In this document: piece after piece, positions 33,334-42,159 of the stretch
Position numbering within the stretch: position 1 is the first letter of the stretch
Layout of the letters: every line of letters starts with the position of its first letter
Origin: Blautia sp. BIOML-A1
Lineage (GTDB): Bacteria > Bacillota > Clostridia > Lachnospirales > Lachnospiraceae
Direction: 5' to 3'
DNA: 64,000 bases
Assembly (NCBI RefSeq): GCF_009883055.1
Contig: NZ_WWVR01000008.1
Location: 33,576 to 97,575, forward strand
The notes under the pieces: generated by a model
Database searches by the model: none
Told to the model about the DNA's origin: nothing
The model's input: only the letters and a program-made list of their open reading frames with translations
Translations under genes and position numbers: made by a program

Positions 33334-33795
33334 TTAATTGAAATAAATACATCCTCCCTCAATTCCAAGTTCTTTCATTATATTTTTAAGTGTTTTCAAA
33401 ATTCGTTTTTTTCTGTTCTGTATTGTTTTACGGCTACATCCACAAATTTGTGCCGCTTCTTTCACTGTAACCTCTTCAAAAAATAACAGATAAATCAGAT
33501 ATGCCTCCTGTTCCGGTAACTGTCCTAAACTCTCCTTCAATTTTTTCAGGCATTCACTGCGTACTGCCATCTCCTCCGGCTGTCCTTCCTGCGATATAGA
33601 AGTTTTTGCAAAACTGCCTTCCTGCACCACATCAAGACTGCAAACACCGTATTTCTGTTTCTGTTCCTGCTGGTATTTTTCCCTTCTCCGGGACTGATAC
33701 CATTCCAGATAAACCTCCCTGGTTACTTCCACAAGTGTTCCGTTTTCTGTCCGCAAAATATAATTTTTTCGTTCTTTCGGCTTCTTTCCACGCAT
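33334..33795 (-). CDS. Sigma-70 region-4-like regulator of the conjugative element
   Basis: 153 residues. The N-terminus (NYILRTENGTLVEVTREVYLEWYQSRRREKY) is typical of ICE-encoded sigma-like proteins. The C-terminal third is a region-4 helix-turn-helix (LPEQEAYLIYLLFFEEVTVKEAA, CGCSRKTIQNRKKR). It probably controls element genes. It ends 17 nt upstream of nothing coding and follows the next gene by 16 nt. Confidence 0.7.
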   Translation of the reverse strand: MRGKKPKERKNYILRTENGTLVEVTREVYLEWYQSRRREKYQQEQKQKYGVCSLDVVQEGSFAKTSISQEGQPEEMAVRSECLKKLKESLGQLPEQEAYLIYLLFFEEVTVKEAAQICGCSRKTIQNRKKRILKTLKNIMKELGIEGGCIYFN

Positions 33796-33811
33796 ATCTT
33801 CTTTCCTCCCA

Positions 33812-34453
33812 CTATCTTATCTCTTTTCGATTACAGCCACCTGACCGTACATCTGCATAATATCTCCGCATCCTGTTCATCGCCCTTGACAGGGTTCTGG
33901 ACACCGCAGACGGAGAAATTCCCAATTCTTTTGACAGTTCATTCTGTGTTTTTTGATGAAAGAAACATCCGTAAAATACCCTTTTCTGCAGTTCCGTCAA
34001 AACCTCAAATATTTCATTTACAGACTCTCTGCCAACCAGCATCTCCAATGGAGACTTTTCTTCTGTCTGAAGCATTCCCCATTCTTCCGAAACATCACTG
34101 TATGAGATTGTCCAGCCCTGTTCTTTCGATTCCTGATTACGACTCAAACGGTCTTCTCCTTCCAATACCAGACGGATATACCACTCCCTTTGATTAAAAA
34201 ACTCTTCCGAAATACAGTCCGCCTGTTCCGCATTGTATTGATATTCCCCACAAAAACAAATCGGAAATACCGTAGTGAACCGACTGACCTGATACAACGC
34301 ATAGCCATTTTGAAATGCCAAGATTTCTGTCTCACAACCCATGCTCTTTTTGGCAATGACCGTTCCATATTCTTTTAATTTTTTTGCAGTAGGAATTTTC
34401 ATGCCCGGATATGGGACATCTACGATCTGTTTTAATTCCTGTAATGTCAGCAT
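33812..34453 (-). CDS. Sigma-70 region-4-like regulator, second copy
   Basis: 213 residues. An N-terminal region of about 130 residues of unknown fold is followed by a region-4 HTH (LTELQKRVFYGCFFHQKTQNELS, LGISPSAVSRTLSRAMNRMRRYY). It lies directly upstream of the other sigma-like gene, so the two may act together. The start at 34453 follows AAGAGGTGG; the longer reading from 34528 has no site. Confidence 0.7.
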   Translation of the reverse strand: MLTLQELKQIVDVPYPGMKIPTAKKLKEYGTVIAKKSMGCETEILAFQNGYALYQVSRFTTVFPICFCGEYQYNAEQADCISEEFFNQREWYIRLVLEGEDRLSRNQESKEQGWTISYSDVSEEWGMLQTEEKSPLEMLVGRESVNEIFEVLTELQKRVFYGCFFHQKTQNELSKELGISPSAVSRTLSRAMNRMRRYYADVRSGGCNRKEIR

Positions 34454-34518
34454 AACTACCACCTCTTCCGGGTGGCAGAAAATAAAAACATCACAGACGA
34501 AAAAGCAGTAAAAGACAG

Positions 34519-34551
34519 CTCCCGGCACACCCGTTTTTTTAACGGGAGCCT
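34519..34551 (-). terminator. Hairpin between the small ORF and the sigma-like gene
   Basis: GCTCCCG / CGGGAGC arms enclosing an alternative CCCGTT/AACGGG hairpin. The T-run after it is weak, so it may be an attenuator. Confidence 0.4.
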
Positions 34552-34580
34552 GAAACTCCTTTTACTACCACATAAATTTC

Positions 34581-34730
34581 TTATGCTTTATTTTGTTCTG
34601 ATAATTCCGGCTGTGAAGCAGCCACTTCATTATCCCTGCTATCTTCCTTTTTCTCCGAAAAAACAGAGAAATCGCCCATTGCATCATATGGGCATCTTTG
34701 TCTGTATGCAAGGCACTCTTCCCTTGTCAT
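34581..34730 (-). CDS. Small conserved-looking element protein
   Basis: 49 residues (MTREECLAYRQRCPYDAMGD start), hydrophilic, with a perfect AAAGGAGG seven nt before the ATG. The reading frame and site together support a real gene. Function unknown; it lies between the XRE regulator and the sigma-like pair. Confidence 0.6.
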   Translation of the reverse strand: MTREECLAYRQRCPYDAMGDFSVFSEKKEDSRDNEVAASQPELSEQNKA

Positions 34731-34854
34731 ATCCTGCCTCCTTTCTGCCCGCATCTGTTCTCTTTCCTGACTTAAAGTTTAACAACATTGGCTTTCCATT
34801 ACCTCAACAGATATGGGGATATTTCTAAATATTCCCACCATATCTGTTGAATTT

Positions 34855-35205
34855 CTACAATTCCGTACCAAATCCCTCAATCAACACTTCCATTGTCTTT
34901 TCCAAAATTTTCTGTTCTTTCCGTTTCAGTTTTTTCGCACGACAAATCAAATCATACAGACGATGGTTTTCTTCTTCCTTACATTCCCCCAATAGTGTTC
35001 CTGCATCGGTTTTCAGAATCACCGCCAGCTTCCTGAATATCTCAATAGACATTGCTGTCTGTCCTCCCTCAATCCTGCTGATCGTGTTGGGGCTGATACC
35101 TGCTTTTTCTGCTAATACTTCCTGTGATAAGTGAATTTCCTGCCGCCTTTTGCGAATACGGTTTCCTAAGTCAATCAAATCCTGCGATTCCGCACGATTA
35201 CCCAA
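34855..35205 (-). CDS. XRE-family transcriptional regulator
   Basis: 116 residues with an N-terminal Cro/CI HTH (LGNRIRKRRQEIHLSQEVLAEKAGISPNTISRIEGGQTAMS, seen in parts) and a charged C-terminal helix. It probably keeps the element quiescent and represses itself through the palindrome just upstream. The TTG at 35205 has AGGAGG seven nt before it; the longer reading would place the operator inside the gene. Confidence 0.85.
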   Translation of the reverse strand: MGNRAESQDLIDLGNRIRKRRQEIHLSQEVLAEKAGISPNTISRIEGGQTAMSIEIFRKLAVILKTDAGTLLGECKEEENHRLYDLICRAKKLKRKEQKILEKTMEVLIEGFGTEL

Positions 35206-35223
35206 CACGCTTCCTCCTTTACT

Positions 35224-35242
35224 TTGCGACACCGTGTCGCAA
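35224..35242. promoter_or_regulatory. Palindromic operator upstream of the XRE gene
   Basis: TTGCGACACCGTGTCGCAA, a perfect palindrome with 9-bp arms around one base, 19 nt upstream of the chosen start. Position and symmetry suit autorepression by the XRE protein. Confidence 0.75.
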
Positions 35243-35266
35243 GGTTTTTCTTAAAAAGGGCAAAAA

Positions 35267-35297
35267 AGCAGCCAATATTTTTTACGCATTGGCTGCT
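35267..35297 (-). terminator. Terminator after the membrane protein gene
   Basis: Perfect 10-bp stem AGCAGCCAAT / ATTGGCTGCT with TTTTTTG on the minus strand. It ends the parA-parB-repA transcript before the XRE gene. Confidence 0.85.
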
Positions 35298-35346
35298 CTT
35301 CACACTCTATATTCTATTTTTCATACTTTGTTTTTACTCTTTGAAA

Positions 35347-35691
35347 TCATGTCCTGAATACTTTTTTTACTATCCACAAACCACCATATCCAATGCTCTT
35401 TAACAGATATTTTCCTGCCATAAGCAAACGCCATGTCAAAACCATGCTGCCTATCAATCCTCCTACCAGCAGATTAAAAGCAAACATTCCAACAGTACCT
35501 CCTATATCAAATCCTTTTGGAATCATCCAAAAATACATTTTTTGTACGCCAAATGGAATCCCTGAAACTATCCACAATTTCCGGTAATCACACACACCGT
35601 TTTCCACACAAAACGGATAAACAATCAGCATTACCACAGCTATCCCTAAAAGCGGAACTGCCACATTCTCCAAAAATTCTTTTCTTCTCAT
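35347..35691 (-). CDS. Small membrane protein (DUF6050-like)
   Basis: 114 residues with about three hydrophobic segments (VPLLGIAVVMLIVYPFCV; a central region; FAFNLLVGGLIGSMVLTW). It resembles small membrane proteins that follow repA in this class of element. GGAGGAGG precedes the ATG, five nt after the repA stop. Confidence 0.55.
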   Translation of the reverse strand: MRRKEFLENVAVPLLGIAVVMLIVYPFCVENGVCDYRKLWIVSGIPFGVQKMYFWMIPKGFDIGGTVGMFAFNLLVGGLIGSMVLTWRLLMAGKYLLKSIGYGGLWIVKKVFRT

Positions 35692-35696
35692 CCGTT

Positions 35697-36830
35697 TTAT
35701 CCTCCTCCATACATATCGTGATTCACTTCTGCTCTGTAATAATTTTCTATGGTCATGGTTGAATTGTAGAGTGTTGTCAGAAGATACGCCCGGATATTTC
35801 CTACCTTGCTGGTATTCTTCTCAAGGCAGCCAACGACATATTCAATATGCCCATGTTCCACCTTCATAAAGCGGTTCTTCACAATCACCACAGGCTTGTC
35901 CACTCCGCCAATACGAACAGTGCTGTTATCCGGCATGACCATAACCTCTACCATCAGTTCCACAAGTTCATCCACTTCCTCCTGTTGTCGATACCTGCTG
36001 TCCTCAAAACACTCATACGAAATATTTTCCCTGATAATTTTCCGATAGGCTTCCATCTCTTCCACCATATCAATCATTCCTGCTGTTTTCCTCACTGATA
36101 GATGAGAAGGATTTGATAAGATATTATCTGTCTCGTTAAAATCAGTTTCACTACTCTCAGTATCGTTATACTCATTTTCACTAAAATCAGTATTGTTAAT
36201 ATCAGTATTATTAGATTGTGATTTTGGACATTCAAGAGTTGTGATTTTCACTATTCCAGAATTGTGATTTTCATCATTCTTGAATTGTGATTCTGCACAT
36301 TCCTGAATTGTGGTTTTCATCATTCCTGAATTGTGATTTTCATCATTCTTGAATTGTGATTTTGGACATTCCTGAATTGTGGTTTTCACAACTCTTGAAT
36401 TGTGATTTTCACAATTCTGTGTATTTACAGGCTTTTCCGGCTCTTTTTCTTCCTTTTCAGGCTGTTTGACCATAAAATTCTTCACATAAATCACGTTGGG
36501 TTTCCCCAATCCAAGCCGCCTTTTTTCCACCAGACCAATGCCCTTTTCACTATCCAGTTCCTTTAATAACCGCACTGCCTTCTGTGTGCCACAGTTCATA
36601 AGCTCCGCAATTTCTTCCACAGTAAAAATAATGTATACCCTGTCCTCTTCATCGAACCAGCGATTTTTAATACTCAGGCTCATACGGTCCAGCAACAGAC
36701 CGTATAAAACCTTTGCTTCGCAGGAAATAGTTTTGAAGCATTCTGCGGTAAATAAAATTTTCGGAATCCGGTAAAAGGTATACTGTTCCGCTTCCATTCC
36801 ACGAAAATAATCAAACTGTATCTCCTGCAT
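35697..36830 (-). CDS. repA: RepA_N-type replication initiator
   Basis: 377 residues. The N-terminal domain (FDYFRGMEAEQYTFYRIPKI ... EAKVLYGLLLDRMSLS ... YIIFTVEEIAELMNCG) is the winged-helix RepA_N initiator seen in theta plasmids and ICEs. Residues about 140-215 are a repetitive stretch encoded by nine 23-bp DNA repeats. The C-terminal domain (about 250-377) is the DUF6017-like partner. RepA_N replicons carry their origin inside rep, so this gene probably contains the element's own origin. The ATG overlaps the parB end by 20 nt. Confidence 0.88.
   Translation of the reverse strand: MQEIQFDYFRGMEAEQYTFYRIPKILFTAECFKTISCEAKVLYGLLLDRMSLSIKNRWFDEEDRVYIIFTVEEIAELMNCGTQKAVRLLKELDSEKGIGLVEKRRLGLGKPNVIYVKNFMVKQPEKEEKEPEKPVNTQNCENHNSRVVKTTIQECPKSQFKNDENHNSGMMKTTIQECAESQFKNDENHNSGIVKITTLECPKSQSNNTDINNTDFSENEYNDTESSETDFNETDNILSNPSHLSVRKTAGMIDMVEEMEAYRKIIRENISYECFEDSRYRQQEEVDELVELMVEVMVMPDNSTVRIGGVDKPVVIVKNRFMKVEHGHIEYVVGCLEKNTSKVGNIRAYLLTTLYNSTMTIENYYRAEVNHDMYGGG
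36213..36419. repeat. Nine tandem 23-bp iterons inside repA (candidate origin)
   Basis: TTGTG occurs at 36216, 36239, 36262, 36285, 36308, 36331, 36354, 36377 and 36400, exactly 23 nt apart. Each unit begins close to GAATTGTGATTTT. Because 23 is not a multiple of three, successive units are read in three frames and give three unrelated peptides, so the repeat is kept at the DNA level. The neighbouring 36,120-36,212 is very AT-rich with degenerate ATCAGT motifs, suited to unwinding. Confidence 0.9.
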
Positions 36831-37722
36831 CTTCCTGTTCCTCCTTCCCTTTCTTCTTTCTCCACTGTTCCAACAGCGTATAAATTACTTCCTCAACCTG
36901 CTCTTTTGTATAGGCTGGCGGAAAATACGAGCGTACCTTCTTTGCCGAAAGAGTTACCTTTATTTCTGCTTCCTTTTTCTGCAATAAAACAGAATAGATA
37001 ATTCCCTGATTCAACGTCTTTTCCCTGCTATGATTCTTGAATAACTCCGCCTGTTTATCTGTTACCGTCAAAACTGCATTATCTATTGCCTCTAACACCC
37101 ATTCCTGTTCTTCTACCGTCAGAAAAGAAAGTTTCTCTCCCGCTTTCATGGAAAGTCTTTTATTGTCTACATAGTCTAATAATCTGGAAATAAGGAATGA
37201 TAGACGGATATACCGCTGAACCGTCCTTCCGCTTTCGCCAGCAGCTTCTCCTACCAGATCAGCCGTATGCTTCTCTCCCTTGCTTCCCTGATGCTTCATG
37301 GCTTCATATTTCATCTTATAGGCATGTGCTTTCTCACTGGGCAGAATATCTTCCCTTTGGATGTTCGTATCTACCATTATCACCGTAGCGGTATCATCAT
37401 CCATTTCCCGGATAATCACTGGCATCTCTTCCATTCCTGCCAGTTCACACGCCCGCCATCTGCGGTGCCCTGCCACCATCTCATACTCACCATCACCATA
37501 CGGACGTACAATTCCCGGCATCAATATTCCATATCTTTTTACACTCTCCACAGTCTCCTGCATTTTTTCATCATCCAATACCCGGAATGGATGGTCTTTG
37601 AAGGTGTGAAAAAGACGAATCGGAACGGATACAACCTTCTCTCCTGCCGTTACTTCACTACTGCCAAATAAATCATCATAAGAAGTCAGCTTTATCTTTT
37701 CTGCGCTCTTACTCTTCATCAT
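36811..37722 (-). CDS. parB: ParB/Spo0J-family partition protein
   Basis: 303 residues. ParB N-terminal nuclease-like/CTPase motif (MVAGHRRWRACELAG, about 80), NTNIQREDILPSEKA and a central HTH (GEAAGESGRTVQRYIRL), and a C-terminal domain. It would load on parS-like sites to segregate the element's circular form. It overlaps parA by 14 nt. Confidence 0.9.
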   Translation of the reverse strand: MMKSKSAEKIKLTSYDDLFGSSEVTAGEKVVSVPIRLFHTFKDHPFRVLDDEKMQETVESVKRYGILMPGIVRPYGDGEYEMVAGHRRWRACELAGMEEMPVIIREMDDDTATVIMVDTNIQREDILPSEKAHAYKMKYEAMKHQGSKGEKHTADLVGEAAGESGRTVQRYIRLSFLISRLLDYVDNKRLSMKAGEKLSFLTVEEQEWVLEAIDNAVLTVTDKQAELFKNHSREKTLNQGIIYSVLLQKKEAEIKVTLSAKKVRSYFPPAYTKEQVEEVIYTLLEQWRKKKGKEEQEDAGDTV

Positions 37723-38494
37723 CCAACACCTCCCCTGTCAGATAGTGATAGCCCTCTGCCACAATTCCTTTCGGGTCATGGAGATAGATGCTTTTTCCCT
37801 CTGCGGTAGTTTCAGCCGCCCTCACAGACATCGGTATGCAATTTGCAAAAATATGTATTTTGTTTCCGTACACCTCTCGAATCTGAGCTGCAATATCCTT
37901 TGCAAAATTTGTCCTGCGGTCTACTTTTGTGAACAAAATCCCCATGATAGAAAGTTCCGGATTCAGTTTTCTGTGTACCCGCCCTATTGTCTTAATAAGC
38001 TGCTGTAACCCTTTAACCGGAAGGTAAGCCGCTTCTACTGGAATTAATACTCTGTCAGCCGCTACCAAAGCGTTAATGGTAATCATACCCAGCGAAGGCA
38101 TACAGTCAATCAGGATATAATCATACTGTTTTTTTATCCCACATATATACTGCCGCAATACCATTTCCCGGCTCATGACATTCACAAGGGAAGTCTCCAA
38201 TCCTGCAAGTTCAATATTGGCAGGGATAAAATCCACCCCTTCCTCATGATGGATAATTCCTTCTCCCGGCTCCGGTTCCTTGTCATTGATAAGTTTTTCC
38301 ATAATATTGACCAGTGTCTCATCCAGCTCGTCCGGTTCCTGAATCCCAAGACTGACCGCCATGCTTCCCTGTGCATCTGCCTCAATCAGAAGCACTTTTT
38401 TCCCTTCCCTTGCAAGACCGATTCCTAAATTCACACAGGTAGTTGTCTTTCCGACACCACCTTTTTGGTTTGCGACTGCGATTACTCTACACAT
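37709..38494 (-). CDS. parA: ParA-family partition ATPase
   Basis: 261 residues. Deviant Walker A ANQKGGVGKTTTCVNLG near residue 10, Walker A' IDCMPSLG and a C-terminal SVRAAETTAEGKSI typical of ParA/Soj. It acts with ParB in active segregation. Start at 38494 with AGGAAG; the longer reading has no site. Confidence 0.92.
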   Translation of the reverse strand: MCRVIAVANQKGGVGKTTTCVNLGIGLAREGKKVLLIEADAQGSMAVSLGIQEPDELDETLVNIMEKLINDKEPEPGEGIIHHEEGVDFIPANIELAGLETSLVNVMSREMVLRQYICGIKKQYDYILIDCMPSLGMITINALVAADRVLIPVEAAYLPVKGLQQLIKTIGRVHRKLNPELSIMGILFTKVDRRTNFAKDIAAQIREVYGNKIHIFANCIPMSVRAAETTAEGKSIYLHDPKGIVAEGYHYLTGEVLDDEE

Positions 38495-38524
38495 ACTTTC
38501 TTCCTGCCTTTCTCCTGTCATGCT

Positions 38525-38701
38525 TTACTGCATGGTATTTTCTCTTTTCTCTATTTCTGCGTATACACGAAAATATTTGTTTGTTCCTTTATTTGCAAAC
38601 GGTTTCGATACTCCAAGCACCCGGATTTTCGGGTGCTGTTGCAGAAGTTTCCCAAACCACTGTATATCCTTAACTGTTCCCTGTAATCTAACCTTCAGCA
38701 T
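38525..38701 (-). CDS. Small YvzF/DUF3970-like protein
   Basis: 58 residues: LKVRLQGTVKDIQWFGKLL then VLGVSKPFANKGTNKYFRVY. The pattern matches short DUF3970-type proteins of unknown function. GGGAGG precedes the ATG, which overlaps the previous gene by 14 nt. Confidence 0.6.
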   Translation of the reverse strand: MLKVRLQGTVKDIQWFGKLLQQHPKIRVLGVSKPFANKGTNKYFRVYAEIEKRENTMQ

Positions 38702-39161
38702 ATGAATCCTCCCAATCCCAATAAAAACAATACTCCGGATAACGGATTTTGACTGCCTCCCAAAAGTACCTTGCATATCCACAGCAAAATAAATCACTGA
38801 CCGAATATTCTCTGCATTCATTCACCTGACGCTCACTGTCTCCCTCATAATCATAAACACTAGGAGTACCATCACAATACAGGTTAAATGCCAGCCGTAC
38901 AATCCTTACGCTGCCGCTTGTCTGCCAGCCTTCATGCAGGCATTCCGTTTTCACGTATCCTGTCTTAAAATCGTATATCTGTTCTGCGTTTTCTCTTGTA
39001 TCCCGGTCAATTCCGAGACAATACACCAATGCCTTGTGGTATACATCCTGATATCTGCACTTTGGCAGATAGGTGTAATAAAATTTTTCGTGCTCCTTAT
39101 TTTTGAAAGTAATTGTGCGAGTAGTATCTTTACCTGCTCTTAACGCTGTGTTATTTGCCAT
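38688..39161 (-). CDS. DUF6075-like element protein
   Basis: 157 residues, beginning MANNTALRAGKDTTRTITF, with aromatic- and Cys-rich middle (HKALVYCLGI, DLFCCGYARYFWEAVKIRYP). Such proteins recur at the start of ICE replication modules in gut Firmicutes; function unknown. AGGAGG precedes the start at 39161. It heads the parA/parB/repA operon. Confidence 0.65.
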   Translation of the reverse strand: MANNTALRAGKDTTRTITFKNKEHEKFYYTYLPKCRYQDVYHKALVYCLGIDRDTRENAEQIYDFKTGYVKTECLHEGWQTSGSVRIVRLAFNLYCDGTPSVYDYEGDSERQVNECREYSVSDLFCCGYARYFWEAVKIRYPEYCFYWDWEDSYAEG

Positions 39162-39204
39162 TTTGATTTCCTCCTGTTTTTTTGTACATGACCGTAACAA
39201 AAAA

Positions 39205-39238
39205 GACACTCTTCTAAAATTTCTCTTAGAAAAGTGTC
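39205..39238 (-). terminator. Terminator between lysS and the island
   Basis: 13-bp arms GACACTCTTCTAA / TTAGAAAAGTGTC (one mismatch), followed on the minus strand by TTTTTTG. It ends the lysS transcript or that of a lost integrase gene. Confidence 0.7.
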
Positions 39239-39316
39239 CTCATAATGTAAAAATATTGATTTCATTTTGCATGGACTATTTAAAATCATTTATTATAGCC
39301 CGTTAAGGAGGTTTTA

Positions 39317-39338
39317 TTTGTCGTACCTTTGTCGTACT
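39317..39338. repeat. Short direct repeat at the right edge of the island
   Basis: TTGTCGTAC occurs twice in direct tandem (about 39,317 and 39,329) in the gap between the island and lysS. It may be a residue of the att core or of the last codons of an integrase gene. No second copy is visible at the left edge. Confidence 0.35.
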
Positions 39339-39380
39339 CTACATCAAAAAGCCTACATTTTTTAATCCTTTATCGGATTT

Positions 39381-41423
39381 TTAATACAGCTTTGCACCAG
39401 CCGGAATATGTTCATCTACCATCAGTAAATGTAATCCCTCTCTTCCGTCTTCCTCGTGTACTGCTGAAATCAGCATACCTTCGGAATCAATGCCCATCAT
39501 CTTTCTCGGCGGAAGGTTTACGATTGCAATCGCTGTTTTTCCTACCAGTTCTTCCGGTTCATAATACTCGTGAATACCGCTTAAAATCGTGCGTTTACGG
39601 TCTGTTCCGTCATTCAGAGTGAACTTTAAAAGCTTCTTACTCTTCGGAACTGCCTCACACGCTTCAATCTTTACGGCTCGAAAATCTGACTTGCTGAAAG
39701 TGTCAAAGTCAACGTTTTCTTCAAAAAGCGGTTCGATTTTTACATTGGAAAAATCAATCTTCTCAGCAGGTTTTTCCTCTGCTTTTACAGCCGGTGCTGC
39801 CTGTGCCGCATTGTTTGCTTCGTTCTTTGCAGCACCCTGTGACTTCATTGTCGGGAACAGCAGTACGTCTCTGATTGCCTGGCTGTCTGTAAGAAGCATA
39901 ACCAGACGGTCAATTCCGTATCCGATACCACCTGTAGGCGGCATACCGATCTCCAGTGCGTTCAGGAAGTCCTCATCCGTATGGTTTGCTTCCTCGTCAC
40001 CGGCGTCAGCAAGAGCATCCTGTGCTTTAAAACGCTCTCTCTGGTCGATCGGGTCATTCAGCTCGGAATATGCGTTACACATTTCCCATGTATTACAGAA
40101 AAGTTCGAAACGCTCTACCTTGCTCGGATCAGAAGGTTTCTTCTTGGTCAGCGGAGAAATCTCAATTGGGTGATCCATGATAAATGTAGGCTGGATCAGT
40201 TCTTTCTCACAGTACTCCTCAAAGAAGAGATTAATGATATCACCCTTCTTATGATGTGCCTCATATTCAATATGATGCTCGTCAGCAAGTTTCTTGGCTG
40301 CCTCATCATCTGCTACTTCATCAAAGTCAATTCCTGCATATTTCTTGATTGCTTCGTTCATTGTCAGACGTGCAAACGGCTTACCAAGATCGATTTCTAC
40401 ACCATTATAGGAAATCTTAGTGGAACCGCAGACTTTTTCTGCCAGATAACGGAACATGGACTCAGTAAGTTCCATCATTCCCTCATAATCGGTGTATGCC
40501 TGATAAAGCTCCATCAGAGTGAATTCCGGATTGTGACGTGTATCAACACCTTCATTACGGAATACACGGCCGATCTCATAAACTCTCTCAAGTCCACCGA
40601 CGATCAGTCTCTTCAGATAAAGCTCCAGAGAGATACGAAGCTTAACGTCTTCGTTCAGGGCATTGTAATGTGTTTCAAACGGTCTTGCAGCTGCTCCACC
40701 TGCATTGGAAACAAGCATTGGAGTTTCGACTTCCATAAAGTCACGTCCTGCAAGGAAGTTACGGATCTCCTTGAGGATCTGGGAACGTTTGATAAATACG
40801 TTCTTGCTGTCCTGATTCATGATAAGGTCTACATATCTCTGACGATAACGTGTATCTGTATCTGTCAGTCCGTGAAATTTCTCCGGAAGGATCTGCAAAC
40901 TCTTGGTCAGCATAGTCATTTTTTCAGCGTGGATAGAAATCTCGCCTGTTCTTGTTCTGAAAGCAAAACCTTCCAGGCCGAAGATATCACCGATATCGGA
41001 TTTCTTGAAATCTGCATAAGATTCTTCTCCGATAGCATCTCTTGCCACATAGACCTGGATATTTCCCTGCAGGTCCTGAATATTACAGAAAGAAGCTTTT
41101 CCCATGACACGCTTAAACATCATACGGCCGGCGATCGCAACGTGGATCGGGCTCGCATCCATGATTTCTCTTCTCTCTTCATAGTCCTTTTTGAGGACTT
41201 CTCTTGCCTGTGCTTCATCAAGACCTTCTACATCTGGAGTCTTGCGGTCTTTTAAGATCTCTGCCTCATGTGCTTCATAGAGATTCTTCACCTCAAGTGA
41301 ATGATGTGTCTGGTCAAATTTTGTGATCTGAAACGGGTCCTTTCCGTTTGCCTGTAAATCTGCAAGCTTCTCACGACGAACCTTCAGCAGCTGGTTTGTA
41401 TCCTGCTTCTTCTGCTCTGCCAC
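39381..41423 (-). CDS. lysS: Lysyl-tRNA synthetase with C-terminal tRNA-binding domain
   Basis: 680 residues, against about 500 for usual class II LysRS. The N-terminal OB fold (about 60-170) and class II core are complete: motif 2 [16 protein letters not shown] (about 265), [10 protein letters not shown], and motif 3 [11 protein letters not shown] (about 490). After an Ala/Glu-rich linker (about 525-550), residues 570-680 form an EMAP-II/Trbp111-like tRNA-binding domain ([37 protein letters not shown]) as in MetRS C-termini. GTG start at 41423 behind AGGAGG. It is in an operon with greA. Confidence 0.95.
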   Translation of the reverse strand: MAEQKKQDTNQLLKVRREKLADLQANGKDPFQITKFDQTHHSLEVKNLYEAHEAEILKDRKTPDVEGLDEAQAREVLKKDYEERREIMDASPIHVAIAGRMMFKRVMGKASFCNIQDLQGNIQVYVARDAIGEESYADFKKSDIGDIFGLEGFAFRTRTGEISIHAEKMTMLTKSLQILPEKFHGLTDTDTRYRQRYVDLIMNQDSKNVFIKRSQILKEIRNFLAGRDFMEVETPMLVSNAGGAAARPFETHYNALNEDVKLRISLELYLKRLIVGGLERVYEIGRVFRNEGVDTRHNPEFTLMELYQAYTDYEGMMELTESMFRYLAEKVCGSTKISYNGVEIDLGKPFARLTMNEAIKKYAGIDFDEVADDEAAKKLADEHHIEYEAHHKKGDIINLFFEEYCEKELIQPTFIMDHPIEISPLTKKKPSDPSKVERFELFCNTWEMCNAYSELNDPIDQRERFKAQDALADAGDEEANHTDEDFLNALEIGMPPTGGIGYGIDRLVMLLTDSQAIRDVLLFPTMKSQGAAKNEANNAAQAAPAVKAEEKPAEKIDFSNVKIEPLFEENVDFDTFSKSDFRAVKIEACEAVPKSKKLLKFTLNDGTDRKRTILSGIHEYYEPEELVGKTAIAIVNLPPRKMMGIDSEGMLISAVHEEDGREGLHLLMVDEHIPAGAKLY

Positions 41424-41457
41424 TTCTTTGGCCTCCTTCTGTTCTTAGACTGATTTA

Positions 41458-41940
41458 TTAGATGTTTCTCTGGATTTCCAGAACTTTGTATTTCATAATT
41501 CCCATCGGCATCTCTACTTCAACAACATCGCCTGTATGAGCACCGATCAGAGCTTTTCCTACAGGGGATTCGTTGGAGATTTTGCCCTCCAGGCTGTTAG
41601 CCTCTGTAGAACCAACGAGCTTTAATTCCATTTCTTCTTCGAATTCATAATCGTATACTTTAACCTTGCATCCAACGCTGATCTTGTCAAGATCTACTTC
41701 GTCTTCTACAACAACTTCTGCATTCTTAAGGATCTTCTCGATCTCTTCGATTCTTGCTTCGATATCTCTCTGCTCATCCTTTGCAGCATCATACTCAGCG
41801 TTCTCAGAAAGGTCTCCCTGCTCTCTTGCTTCTTTGATTTTCTCTGCTACTTCTTTTCTCTTTACAACCTTTAAATCGTGCAGTTCATCTTCCAGTTTCT
41901 TAAGACCTGCATATGTTAATAAATTCTTTTTTTCTTCCAT
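41458..41940 (-). CDS. greA: Transcription elongation factor GreA
   Basis: 160 residues. N-terminal coiled coil ([44 protein letters not shown] with the acidic tip) and C-terminal FKBP-like domain ([20 protein letters not shown]). It stimulates transcript cleavage by stalled RNA polymerase. Start at 41940; the longer reading lacks a site. Confidence 0.95.
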   Translation of the reverse strand: MEEKKNLLTYAGLKKLEDELHDLKVVKRKEVAEKIKEAREQGDLSENAEYDAAKDEQRDIEARIEEIEKILKNAEVVVEDEVDLDKISVGCKVKVYDYEFEEEMELKLVGSTEANSLEGKISNESPVGKALIGAHTGDVVEVEMPMGIMKYKVLEIQRNI

Positions 41941-42046
41941 AATCCTACACCCTTTCAAAATAAACGGATATTCATTGGATATACACTCCCAGAACAATCA
42001 TACCTCAAAAAGGGCAGACTTATTCTAGGATATTCACAATTCCAGT

Positions 42047-42075
42047 ATTATACCGAAATCTATATACCTTGTCAA
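42047..42075 (-). promoter_or_regulatory. Consensus promoter of greA-lysS
   Basis: -35 TTGACA (42070-42075), 17-nt spacer, -10 TATAAT (42047-42052): a perfect sigma-A consensus about 100 nt before greA. Confidence 0.85.
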
Positions 42076-42159
42076 GCGTAAAACACCCCATTTTACAACG
42101 ATTTCCGCCGTTTTTTCTCGTTATTGACAGCTTATTCCAAAGCTCTGTTTTTCCCTTTC

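Noticed and set aside
33334..33795. Complete sigma factor
   Set aside because: Only the region-4-type HTH is recognisable; region 2 is absent, so it is described as sigma-like.
36213..36419. CRISPR-like array
   Set aside because: The units are contiguous 23-bp repeats without spacers and lie inside an intact repA gene with no cas genes nearby.
39240..39380. N-terminal half of the broken XRE regulator at the right edge
   Set aside because: None of the minus-strand frames here read as a helix-turn-helix, so the whole island is not shown to be inserted in that gene.
39981..41255. 424-codon plus-strand frame over lysS
   Set aside because: Antisense shadow of a complete LysRS core; no site, no family resemblance.
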